DNA of 64,000 bases, from NCBI RefSeq assembly GCF_023078275.1, contig NC_062973.1, positions 20,330,956 to 20,394,955 on the forward strand, read 5' to 3'. The notes beneath the pieces are model-generated. The model saw only the letters and a program-made list of their open reading frames with translations. It was not told the origin of the DNA and made no database searches. The position numbers and the translations under genes were made by a program. This document shows, in pieces, positions 49,344 to 59,171 of this stretch (positions are counted from its first letter, which is position 1; the number at the start of each line of letters is the position of its first letter). This DNA is from Leguminivora glycinivorella (Eukaryota; Arthropoda; Insecta; Lepidoptera; Tortricidae).

Positions 49344-49597
49344 AAACTTGCTGCCGCAAACTCGACAAATACTTATGTTTAGTCTATTAGTAAAAGAAAT
49401 AAGACAAATACCGTAGAAGCTACAAATTTCTAATAGGTATTCATGGCAATATTATAAAAATTACTACACGATAAAAAACCAGTAGTAAAACCTCACAAAA
49501 TTATCCAAGGATATTTGAAGCAAAAGATATAAAAGGTAAAGATGCGAAGAAATTTAATTTCACTCATTTCTATTATAATAACCACAATATTAAAATT

Positions 49598-49830
49598 TTG
49601 AACAAACCCCCGACCGCGACATAGTGGACCGATTTTCATGAAACATGGCTAAGAACACTCTCGACTAACTCAACTTTCAAACAAAAAAAAAATTAATCTA
49701 AATCGGTTCATCCGTTCGGAAGCTACAATGCCACAGACATACACACGCACAGACAGACAGACAGACAAACAAACAGACAGACAGACACGTCAAACTTATA
49801 ACACCCCCTCGTTTTTGCGTCGGGGGTTAA
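49598..49830 (+). mobile_element. (CAGA)n-bearing element, copy C
   Basis: AACCCCCGACCGCGACATAG to GCGTCGGGGGTTAAAAA with a long CAGA block. Same family as 26352. Confidence 0.7.
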
Positions 49831-50135
49831 AAATAAGACGCATAACTACTTTACGCTACTAAGAGAGGACATTATCGAAAAAGCTGGAAATTTATTCGGA
49901 AAGTAATTCTCAGAAACGAGAACGTTCTCGGTACATCCGTCCTGCCAATTCTGGCAGCGACTTTTCTCGGCTCGTTGACTTCAAGGAATTCGTGAAAATA
50001 AAATCTTCGTAGATATTTGGTTTTACGGGTTTCCTTTATCTTTCCTAAGAGCCTTATCTGTCAGATACGACATGCGAAGTGATGATCGGAATTAATTTCG
50101 GAAGTGACATTTAGTGCAAATTTAAAAGAAGAATC

Positions 50136-50218
50136 TGCCGCGGTGTAGGTTACACAGTTGGTAGCGTGATGGCCCCGGGAAGGCCAAAGGTCGCAGGTTC
50201 GAGTCCTGCCGGAGGTGT
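50136..50218 (+). pseudogene. tRNA-like sequence
   Basis: It has CACAGTTGGTAGCGTGATGG (A-box-like), an anticodon-arm-like TGGCC-CCGGGAA-GGCCA, and a perfect T-arm GCAGG-TTCGAGT-CCTGC. Position 33 would be C instead of the invariant T, and the acceptor stem does not pair well. A tRNA-derived element or pseudo-tRNA is more likely than a working gene. Confidence 0.45.
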
Positions 50219-50332
50219 GAATTTTTCCTTTAATTTAAAAATATGTAATATCGCTCGCAGACGTTTCTGCATGATAAAAACAAATTTATTTTATATTAGG
50301 TATAGGAAACTAGTCTAGTGACGGAATAAGTA

Positions 50333-50483
50333 CAGTCAATCAATTGGAATCCTAGGCCACTGAAGAAATATGTCATAGTGACGTTATAAATCAGATTGTA
50401 AGAAACCTCTTACTGCTTTGACATGGTTGTAGAGTGGCCTAGGGTTTTTTTTTAAGTATAAAAAGTACAGAGTTCCAATGTAG
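50333..50483. mobile_element. Damaged copy of the CAGTCAACCAATTGG MITE
   Basis: CAGTCAATCAATTGGAATCC and GTAGAGTGGCCTAGGG match 16379-16518. The right end is broken by a T-run and about 25 extra bases. Confidence 0.65.
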
Positions 50484-51126
50484 CAACGGGAACTAACTAA
50501 GCAAGTTGCGAGAAGCGATAGACGAACAAGTTATTGGACTCTCAACCGAGGAACTTCTGTAGATTATCGCTGATATTCCGGAAAATTTATTGCTGGCTAT
50601 TGTTAAACGCTTAGTAATATTTTCTTGTTCCAAATATTTTGTTCTCATTTTCCGATATGATGTGAGAAAAGTTTCTCTTAAATCTAGCTGCTTTTTCAGT
50701 GATATTTTATTCTGTACATTTGTTATCTCACGAATTGTAACAATGCTACTTAGATATTAAATATTTAAATAAAATAAAATGATAGTTACCTCTGTTTGGT
50801 GTCAGTGCCCGCGATACAGGATCGAACCTGCGTCCCCTCCTGGTCCAAGCGACTACCCGGATTACAATACCCTATCTATATCACAAGCTTCCACCTAGCT
50901 TAACACTAAAGCCTACTACCACTAATACAATTGACACTTCAACAACGAGCGGTAACGGTCCACTTACACTAAACAATAAAATTCTAACATTAGTTAACAT
51001 GACAATAGAACAAAAAAATCTTGCCGAAGTAACAAAAAAAATCGAACTTAATAGGAAGATAACTCAGATAACAACCTCTGGTAGTCAATAAGTAGGTAAC
51101 TGTCCGTGTAGTCGTTTAGTGGGTTT
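50484..51126 (-). other. Downstream flank / probable 3' UTR side of FoxO, with a tRNA-like fragment
   Basis: FoxO ends at 51127, so its 3' UTR should run left from here. TTTATT (minus-strand AATAAA) near 50707 is a possible but untested polyadenylation signal. On the minus strand, 50866-50801 has CGCTTGGACCAGGAGGGGAC and GCAGGTTCGATCCTG, a B-box-like sequence with a one-base-short T-loop, probably a tRNA-derived repeat. Confidence 0.35.
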
Positions 51127-54100
51127 TCAGTGGACCCAGGAGGGGGTGGCGGAGTAGGGGGTGCGGGGCGCGCCGCCGCCGGAGAGCGTGGTGGGCACGG
51201 GCGGCGCGGGCGCCGCGAACTGGCTGTCGGCCTCGGCCGCCATGGCCTGATGCTGCTGCGGGAAGTTGAAGTCCAGCGACCCGTCCATGCTGAGCTCGTG
51301 CTTTATCACCTGAGGGAGCAACTGTCATTAGTCCATGATACAGTAGGTGTGAAGCGCTGGTGGCCTAGGTAAGAGCGTGCGACTTTCAATCCGAAGGCTC
51401 TCGGCTCGTATTAATGAGTTTTTCGGAACGTATGTGCGAAATGTCATTTTGATATTTGCCAGTCGCTTTTCGGTGAAGGAATACATCGTGAGGAAACCGG
51501 ACTAATTCCAATAAGGCCTTGGGTTGGAAGGTCAGATGGCAGTCGCTTTCGTAAAACTAGTGCCTACGCCAAATCTTGGGTTTAGTTGACACAGTGGACC
51601 CCAGGCTCCCATGAGCCGCGGCAAATGCCGGGATAACGCAAGGAGGATGATGATGATGACAGTAGGTGTCGTGATAGAATACGATTACGATAAGATATCG
51701 TTACGAGTGCAATGCCCAGTATGGCACTCGCAAGCTTCATTCGGTCGGACTCTAATTTACTAGAAACAGGGGCGACACTCCGCGATTCTATCGCCGCGCT
51801 GCAATTTAGAATGGCGGCATTTTGTGAACGTCAAAGGAGTGAGCCTTCTGTACTTGTACTATTATGTATTCTGTGCTAGAAATGTATTTGTCTCCATGAA
51901 GAGGACTGTGCCACTGAATGAATCAGAATTTTGTAACGTTAGTCTTAAATCACTACTCTTACAATTTACACTACCTATACAAAATACACTTGTTTAAATT
52001 AGCGCCGTGTTGATCTGCGCCAAGACTGTGGTGAGCATATGGTACTGTCTTTTTCGGTTGGTTGTTTTGTAAGATACATAGTGTAACGTACCTCATTAAC
52101 ATCACAGTCAAAGCTGTGCTCCAGCGACTCGATGTTGAGGTTGAGGTCCTCAACTAGCCCCGTATTCAGCGCGCCCATGATCTGACCCATGACGGTTGTA
52201 GGCATGGCCGTCTGAACCATCATACCGCCGTTCATCAGTGCCGCATCTGATGTCGTCACCATCTGCGTTTGGCTGTTTTCTGTGGGCAAAGAGGATGATT
52301 AGTTCAGCAATTCCCGAAAAGTTTGTACGTTTGGATCACGTCTCCGATTTTGATAAAAATTGGTAGGCTGGTAGAGTCTATGATGCTGAGCAAGATTCAC
52401 TAGGTTTCCCAAAATGTCGTAGGTTGCTTGTATGAAACTTTCCTTTTTTGTTACCGAAAATGTATAGAAATATGGTAACAAAAAAGGAAGGTTTCATACA
52501 AACAACCTAGGACATTTTGGGAAACCTAGTGGATCTTGCTCAGCATCATGGACTCTACCAGCAGTACCAGCCTACCAATTTTTATCAAAATCGGAGACGT
52601 GATGAAAATGTACAAACTATTCGGGAATTGCTCAGTTATACGAGCTTTAATAATGTGTCTTATTTAGTTTCAAAATGGACTGGAAAATATGTCCCATCCG
52701 TCATGTGGGCCCACATGTCGGAACGAGGCTCCATGTATGAGAAAATTTGAAAACAATACCGATTCGCGAAACACGATTCAAAAATGAATACTAATAAAAT
52801 CTAAGCGAAGAATTACCGACACGCTTTTATGTAGTGAAGCGGCCATACTCCTAATTTGATGCAAGTACAGTATATTTTACAATTTGTCGTCGTTTTGCGA
52901 CAAGCGGCTGTGATAGAAGAAACAAGCTTACTTTTAAAATTACTATTACGCTATCATTATAGTTGCGAACGATATACCACGTCAATTATATCCTATCGCG
53001 TCTAGCTCTTACTACCAGTCATGTTCAGACTTTCGATTAACAAATTCAGGATCATCAGGGCTGAATGATTTACCTACACCAGTACTAGCATATATGTACC
53101 TAACTGTACTTATGCATAAATATCAGCGGGGCACTGATGTAGAAAATGACAGATTAATATATACTTCGTTTCTTTTAAGATTAGAATTATCTGTCAAACG
53201 GGTAAACAAAGAAGCAGTGGTCGTAGACCTTCCTTCTTCGATTTCGGCCGATACCACTGATTTCTTGGAACTTATAACTTATAATACTATGTACATCAGT
53301 TCCAAGAAATCAGTGGTATCGGCCGAAATCGAAGAAGGAAGGTCTACGACCACTGCTTCTTTGTTTACCCGTTTGACAGATAATTCTAATCTTAAAAGAA
53401 ACGAAGTATAGTGCCTCGCGCTTGAGTGACAAATATAGCACTAGTGCATCGCGTTCTTATGTCCATATGCGATATTACAGGGTGGCAGATCTAGCTCCAG
53501 TCCATTGCAGAGAAGAACGCCTGTCGGATCTAGTTTTACTAGTTTTCAAAGATACCTGTGTGCATAATGTCAGCGGGGTCGGCGGGCGGCGGCGGCCTGA
53601 CGAAATGGTCGAGCGCGTGCGCAGGGTGCGCGGGGTGCGCGGGGTGCGCGGGATGGCTGAACATGGACGCGCACGCGCAGCCGCCGTGCAGGTGCTGCGG
53701 GCACGAGTACGAGTAGCGGTAGCCGGTCGACGATGACGACGTCGTTGGCACGTACCTGCGACGGGGTGAAGAAAGGTTCTTTAGATTTTGTCACAATCAC
53801 ATGCAATAATCATAGACACTTAATTACGATGACCTTGTAAAGAAGGCTTCCTTTTCTCATGAAAAGGAGTTCAAGGTCTACCTGCTTTGCAGCTTGATTA
53901 AATCAAATTAGTGCATTTCAAACTGTGATTCTGCTGTGCAAGATATTTGTGAGTGGTTTAGTAAAACGTCCCACTTTGTCGGTTACCGTTAAGGCGACAT
54001 TTACTTGTATCTTTATATGAATAAACTGACAAAGTGGCTTTATAGCAATCGACAAAGTGGGACGTTTTCCCGTGCACACTCACATTTATCGTGATATTTC

Positions 54101-57100
54101 TGGTAGACCTCCTGACGCTGAATGGTTTTAACCATGAGATTTATCTCATGGATTTTCAGATTCTACACAAAATTTTGTATATGGGTACTTATTATAGTTA
54201 ATATTTTGTAATAGTCGTTTTAAGTTCCTACAGTAAGTTATCGATCAAGAAATTACCATCTCTACACCGTATATTTTAAAAACCTTATAATTTTGAAATC
54301 CTTCTGTGATAAAAATCTGAAATATAAGGTAAAACTAAAGTTCTACTCGGTGCTAACGACAACAACGCCTAGGTTAAGTTTAAGCTTTCGGGACCGCTTC
54401 TATAAAGAACAGATTTCAAATCATTTTAATAGGCAAGCAACATAAAAACTACAAACCAAATCTGTTCTCGCTCAAGCGTACTAAATCTATCTTAATACTA
54501 CGGATTAAGTATTACTTAAATCGAAACATTCTCAAGTAAGAAGTTAGAACTACTTATTCGTGTAAGTTGAATTTAAATATGTAACTATCAGAAAACCTAC
54601 AAAAATATGAATGCTAACCGCAACCATAGTTAGACTTAAGAGTGAAATTTACGCTTTGAGTTCTTTTAATACCACCTCAACTTTGTAAACAAACTATTTG
54701 TTAGTGTGACACTTGTACTATTATATATTCTGTGGTGTGACGCACTATTTTTACATTTTAACAGGTAGCCAGGAATGTTTAGGCCAAAATCAAGACGTAA
54801 TAGAGATGCTACGAATAGATTGTTACATATTAAACTTGAATAGAGTTACATCCAAATAGGTGCGCCAAGATTCCATAATAGAACAATGGTAACAATATTT
54901 TCTATCATCCTTTTTCAGTCAAAAAATGATGTTTTAATTTTAAAAGTAAAATAGTTTTTTTTAACAATGTTTTAGGCCTCTTAGGCCTCTTTTTGATATC
55001 ATCGTAATTTTAAAGATAGTTTTTCGTTTAAAGATAGTTTCGATTGAAAACAATTCAGAAACAATTTTCCGATGATATAAATTCGGTTCAAAATATTTGT
55101 AGGATGTGTATATGTCCCTGAGATTGTTTCGGTATTCGCTTACGTATTTAGGAATGGATCCGCTCCCTGCAATTTCATCGAGTCAGCCAGCGAGCCAGCC
55201 AGCTCGGCGGCCGGCGCGTACTCTTGGAAATCCGTGTTCGTGTAATCCGGCCCGTAGTCGTTGTTGGTCGAGTAGTCCACCCAGTCCGGCTCCTGGGCGA
55301 TTAGCGACGGGATCGGTGACAGGCGGCCGACGGACGACGCGTTCGACGACGCGCGCTGGCGGAACGTCTCCGCGTTCGCTGGCGATAGCTGGAAGTTGCT
55401 GCTACGCGCAAGCGAACAAGCCTCAAATAAATGGTTTGGAAGAAAACTTTGGATAGTGACAACACTAGAAGAGACAAGTCGCTTGTCTTTTTTTGTATTC
55501 ATATTTGGACATTCACATTCACGTTGGGAATTCACATAAAAAATGTTGTTAAACAATATCATACAATATCATTGAATTTCATTTTCGTTCATTTCAATGT
55601 CAATTTCATGTGTGTCCATTTGTGGTTGGATAGAAATCTAAAAAAAATCACTGAGTCATTTTCAAGTGACAAGGTGGATTTTAAAAATACTTAAGGTGCG
55701 CTTGTCTTTATGTAGTAGTATCAATATCCAAAATTTTGTGCAAATAATCAAAATGATCAGCAGAAAAAAACCTTAATGCTAAGTCAACTGTATAACTAAA
55801 TATCTAGGGGAAGAGAAAACATGCAAATCTAATGCCTAAATCGCCCTCTTACATATAAATAAAAATCGTAACGGTAAATGAAGCGATCACTATAAAAGGA
55901 TTCAATGGTCAGCGCGGAGATATGATTATTGCTATCTCTGATGACAATATAACGTAAGAAATGTGCTTCGGCCGTCGCGTCGCTGAGCTTAGTGATGGTA
56001 AACAACCGAGTCTCTGAAGTCTTTTAAGATTCGACGTGGTATTTGATTTCAAGCAAATTTTCTTTCTAACTTGAGCCTAGAGCAACAGAGTTCTGATTTT
56101 CTTATTCTTACTCTTAATTAATGAAATCAACTTTAATTATGTGATTCATGACGAAGTATGACCTTGGCTTGAGTCGAGACATAAATGTGTCAGATCTTCT
56201 ACGCGCAGTATCGTAACAGTGAGTATACTTAGTTTTTGAAGGGTAGACTCGTGAGACTCGATATTTTACCAACTCTAGCTGAGAACGAACGAACAAAGAC
56301 CATCCAAAATAACTGTAGATTATCCTCACTATCCGATATTCGGCAATAAAAAGGTTAAATATTGGCGAAATGACGAGATCCAACGTCCACATAACTCATC
56401 ATCTAATGGTCGTGCATGATTTAAAACCTTTTATCATAAAGTAGCAGAGTTGCTATAACTCAGTTTTATTGGCTTGGTCAACGCTTTATGCCGATGGTTT
56501 TATTATAAAGTGTATGTTTCGTGCGTGCCTCACTTTGTATCTAGCAGTAATAAAATTTCAATATTTCGAACTGGATGCCGTTTAATAAAATATGGCGTCG
56601 CGTCGAGATTTTGGCAGGGGTTGGAGAGCTCTGCCCGTGTAGGTAAATTGTTATGCTTTTCTGTCAAATTAGTATCACAACTATGTTGTTAAAGTGCATC
56701 GTGCTCTTTTATTGGCTCCAAGCCACGACTGTTCCAGTTCCCGTCATATCTATGACTGTTATCTGATTCTGAAATCTCGTAACTAAGTCTAATAGCTGCT
56801 ACCTACATTGCAATGATAAAATCTATAATAATACTTGTAAAGTAAGCTGGAAGATGTATTGGAGCTTTACGTACCTGTGCATGGGCGATTCTGGGAAGAT
56901 GTCGAGACTTTCGGAGATGGAACTGCTGGGGCTGGGGGTCGCGTCGGCTGTGGCACCATTTCTTAGTGCCTCCGCCTGTGAAAATAGCACTTTTTTTATT
57001 AATAAATAATAACCACTATTTAAAACATTCGATATAATTATAATGCACTGTTCAAAATGAATGTTTTCTTTTTTTAAGCTTATACACTTATTCCACAAAG

Positions 57101-59171
57101 AAATCAACGAGTTTGAGTTAGCACTAAAATAACACTTACGTAACGTGCAGTTTACAAAAAAAGTGGCAGTATAATTATGGATGAAAACTTCAGCACATCC
57201 ATACCTACTAATATTATAAATGGGAAAGTGTGTGTGTCTGCTTTTTTTGCCCATCTTTCACGGCAAAACGGAACGACGGCCGGAACGAACGTAATTTTTT
57301 AAGTGGATCTCCACTCACCATGACCACTACCATCATCAACTAGATAGTTGAAGGGATGGAGAGTGACATAGGCTATTACTTTTTGTCTCTTTCTAACGCG
57401 AGCGAAGCCGCGGGAAAAATCTAGTATGACATAATTAATACTGTATGATGTATTTCATCGCTGTAAGTATAGGATATAATTGATATAATTCCTCTGCTTC
57501 ACGCTTATTACTGGTGTCATAGAAGACGTAGTGTAAAAGTGATAAATAAGTAGGTTAAGTCGGATGTAAGGAAACTAGTCATGATAACACTACATATTGT
57601 ACAGTCGACTACAAAGAGATGTATCCATTTTTTCACCTTATTGCATTGTAATAAGGTGAAAAAGTGGATACATTTCTTTGTAGTCGACTGTACATTGGAA
57701 CTAGAGTACTTCAGTGTATGTAGGACTTAGGTGTTTCTAATCATCAACACTACAACTGTACTGTGTACTATATAGTTGCATGAAAGAATTGATGTCATCA
57801 CATACCTTATTCTTCTAGTCCACTAGAAACTTAATAGTCCAAAATAATGTTAGAGATGAATGAAGAAATGTGCGTGGATGGAGAGGGAGGGGTAAACGCA
57901 CACAACTATGGATGGTGTGAAAGAGGATATGAGAAAGAAAGAAGTGAGTGCTAAGACGACGAAAGAGGAAGAAAAGTTGTAACGACCCCACATCAAGTGG
58001 GATAAGGGTAGGAAGAAAAAAGAAGAAGAAGACGAGAGAAACTCCATAGAGACCAGTCTCAGGACGCACTTGCCAGCTTCGCGTCCGTGCCCAGGGAGAC
58101 GTTGGAGCTATTGACTAAAGTTCTTAAAGTGGCCACTAAAGAGCCTTCTAAATGGATGTCGTTACAATGGATTCATCCAAATGGAAGGCGTCCAATGTCC
58201 GGCACACTGACGATCGATCCATTTCATAAGTCCGGAGGTGTTATATGCATACCTTATTATATTCTTTTTTTTTTTACATTTTTTCATTGATACTATTTTC
58301 TTTTTAATTGTGCCCAGATTGGCATTTGGATCTTTCGTTTTAAATAGTAACAATAACTTGTTTAGAGTGCCAATTCTCTTGTCTTTGTTGTGGTAGTCGT
58401 CGTTTGTTATTTGACATAAACAAGGTTGATTGCGATACTCTTCTACAATAGATAAAACAAAGTCTCGGCCTAACATTTTTACCTATGATCGATTTGGTGG
58501 CAGCGTTGTGCAGAATGAATAAAAATGGACGTAGTTCTGCACATTCACGGAGCGTCTGGAGTGCGTCCAGGTGGCGTGATGCGCGTTTTGTGTACATTTC
58601 TAGCACTGACGGTCACTCCAAAGTCGCCACGCCAATACATCTAAATGGCGTGGCGTGATGGATTTCAATCCAAATGGAAATCCACGATCAGGATGCCGTT
58701 TAAAAAACATTATACGTTTTTAACATTCACGGACCGATTTTGGAATGCAGCCACGCCATTTGGACTGTTGGAAGGCTCGTCAGTGGCCACCTTTATATAC
58801 AAGGTTTTTAAACGTATCTTCTTCTTTACCCTTCTCTTTCTCTTCTCAAATTTTAACGTCTCCATAGAAGCTGACTGTCTCCGCACAGACTTTCCTTGCT
58901 TCACGTCCAGATTCAGCTTTTATCTGAGCTTATCCATAGCCAATATAGGTGGAACAAGCCGTTAAACGAAGTTTTTAACGCTACATACCTTCTTCTTTAC
59001 CCTCCCTCTTCTCTTCTCGAATTTCGACGTCTCCATAGAAGCTGCCCGTCTCCGTACGGACTTGCCGGGTTTGGCATCCGGGTTTATCATCCACCATGAC
59101 GACTTGCCCGTCCCCTCGTTCTGCACTCGCATGAACCGGTTGTGCAGCGACAGGTTATGCCGGATCGAATT
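51127..59171 (-). CDS. foxo: Forkhead box O transcription factor (FoxO), 3' six exons, N-terminus outside window
   Basis: Exons on the minus strand are 59171-58989, 56975-56875, 55401-55144, 53755-53556, 52279-52092 and 51309-51127 (stop TGA). All phases join, giving 370 residues. The first exon starts inside the forkhead domain at the recognition helix NSIRHNLSLHNRF, then GKSSWWMINPD, the Akt-type site RRRAAS and the basic nuclear-localisation stretch EKRRGRVKKK. The second has ATPSPSSSISESLD. The third has another Akt-type site, FRQRASSNASS, and GRLSPI. The fourth is Tyr/Ser- and His-rich with a PAH repeat. The fifth has VMGQIMGALN, EDLNLNIESLE and FDCDVNE. The last has VIKHELSMDGSLDFNF (transactivation helix) and ends SWVH, as in insect FoxO. 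FoxO is the nuclear effector repressed by insulin/Akt signalling. The upstream exons (start of the forkhead domain) must lie beyond 64000. Confidence 0.96.
51351..51658 (+). mobile_element. tRNA-derived SINE in the last FoxO intron, with 11-bp target duplication
   Basis: ACAGTAGGTGT lies on both sides (51340-51350 and 51659-51669). The head is GAAGCGCTGGTGGCCTAGG, the body contains AGGAAACCGGACTAATTCCA, and the tail is GGATGATGATGATG. The copy has lost part of the B box. It is antisense to FoxO and starts only about 40 bases upstream of the final splice acceptor. Confidence 0.9.
51771..51880 (+). repeat. Interspersed repeat shared with DNAJC8 introns
   Basis: ACTCCGCGATTCTATCGCCG and GGAGTGAGCCTTCTGTACTT are contiguous here but separated in 3358-3884. 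The 3' piece also occurs at about 54711-54738. Confidence 0.6.
52301..52637. mobile_element. Palindromic element at the FoxO penultimate-exon acceptor
   Basis: The arms 52301-52455 and about 52475-52637 are inverted copies (GCAATTCCCGAA, ATTTTGATAAAAATTGGTAG, TAGGTTTCCCAAAATGT and complements) around a short AT-rich centre. It begins 20 bases from the acceptor AG at 52280-52281 of the 52092-52279 exon. Confidence 0.8.
53159..53411. repeat. Perfect 114-bp inverted repeat with 25-bp spacer in a FoxO intron
   Basis: The arms 53159-53272 and 53298-53411 appear identical when one is reversed (TACTTCGTTTCTTTTAAGAT ... GATTTCTTGGAACT). I found no mismatch by eye. The sequence is unrelated to the other MITEs here. 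An open frame crosses it, but that is a by-product of the palindrome. Confidence 0.85.
53614..53654 (-). repeat. In-frame 9-bp repeat in FoxO coding sequence
   Basis: About four CCCGCGCAC-like units encode HPAHPAHPAHPAHA in the fourth FoxO exon of this window. It is a coding minisatellite and a likely site of length variation. Confidence 0.85.
53949..54084. mobile_element. Uninterrupted MITE (GTGAGTG...CACTCAC ends)
   Basis: The ends GTGAGTGGTTTAGTAAAACG and CGTTTTCCCGTGCACACTCAC are inverted. It serves as the empty-site reference for the insertion at 11508-11651. Confidence 0.7.
54085..55143 (-). other. FoxO intron, nothing notable
   Basis: AT-rich. A short fragment, CTTGTACTATTATATATTCT (about 54713), belongs to the 51771 repeat. 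Confidence 0.5.
55402..56874 (-). other. FoxO intron, nothing notable
   Basis: No repeat family or exon was recognised in this 1.5-kb intron between the 56875-56975 and 55144-55401 exons. Confidence 0.5.
57198..57424 (+). mobile_element. Short Helitron-like element, copy 3
   Basis: TCCATACCTACTAATATTAT to AAATCTAG, flanked by A and T. It is 227 bp, longer than its relatives through an internal CACCATGACCACTACCATCA insertion. It lies about 220 bases upstream (minus strand) of the 56975 FoxO acceptor. Confidence 0.7.
57602..57690. mobile_element. 89-bp near-perfect palindromic MITE (TA target)
   Basis: CAGTCGACTACAAAGAGATG and its near-perfect complement, flanked by TA, with a loop of only a few bases (TTGCATTGTA). 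It belongs to the Tc1/mariner type by TA and CAGT ends. Confidence 0.85.
57880..58045 (+). pseudogene. RTE-type retrotransposon C-terminal remnant
   Basis: Across shifted frames it reads WRGRGKRT, VKEDMRKKEVSAKT and CNDPTSSGIRVGRKKKKKK. This matches the usual lepidopteran RTE ending (GRGRPKRT...V-x-DMRKKGVS...C-x-DPTSSGIR) followed by a GAAGAAGAAG tail. It has frameshifts and a stop; it is a dead fragment. Confidence 0.6.
58131..58792. mobile_element. Inverted-repeat element beside the FoxO exon copy
   Basis: GTGGCCACTAAAGAGCCTTC (left) and GAAGGCTCGTCAGTGGCCAC (right) are inverted ends. The interior has further palindromic pieces (AAATGGCGTGGCGTGATGG, GTCGCCACGCC). No coding capacity. It directly abuts the partial exon duplicate at 58790-58935. 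Confidence 0.55.
58790..58935 (-). pseudogene. Partial tandem copy of the FoxO forkhead exon
   Basis: On the minus strand this reads LNLDVKQGKSVRRQ, SASMETLKFEKRKRR, VKKK, parallel to the true exon's INPDAKPGKSVRRR, AASMETSKFEKRRGR, VKKK. The homology continues past the exon end into the intron (TTAAAAAC-TTGT), so it is a DNA duplication, not a retrocopy. The splice donor GT is AT here, and the Akt-site arginine at -3 is glutamine. A canonical acceptor is lacking. Probably a dead exon copy. Confidence 0.75.

Noticed and set aside
50136..50218. Functional tRNA gene (Pro anticodon GGG)
   Set aside because: C instead of T at position 33 and a poor acceptor stem; a tRNA-derived relic is more likely.
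51130..51372. Plus-strand frame over the FoxO last exon
   Set aside because: Antisense shadow of the GC-rich FoxO coding exon.
53094..53411. 105-codon frame over the perfect palindrome
   Set aside because: Open on both strands only because the sequence is a palindrome; no known domain.
53422..53736. Plus-strand 104-codon frame
   Set aside because: Shadow of the FoxO His/Pro-rich exon on the other strand.
55106..55456. Plus-strand 116-codon Pro/Arg-rich frame
   Set aside because: Antisense shadow of the 55144-55401 FoxO exon.
58710..58904. Independent forkhead-like gene
   Set aside because: The similarity is confined to the end of one FoxO exon and extends into intron; it is a partial tandem copy.
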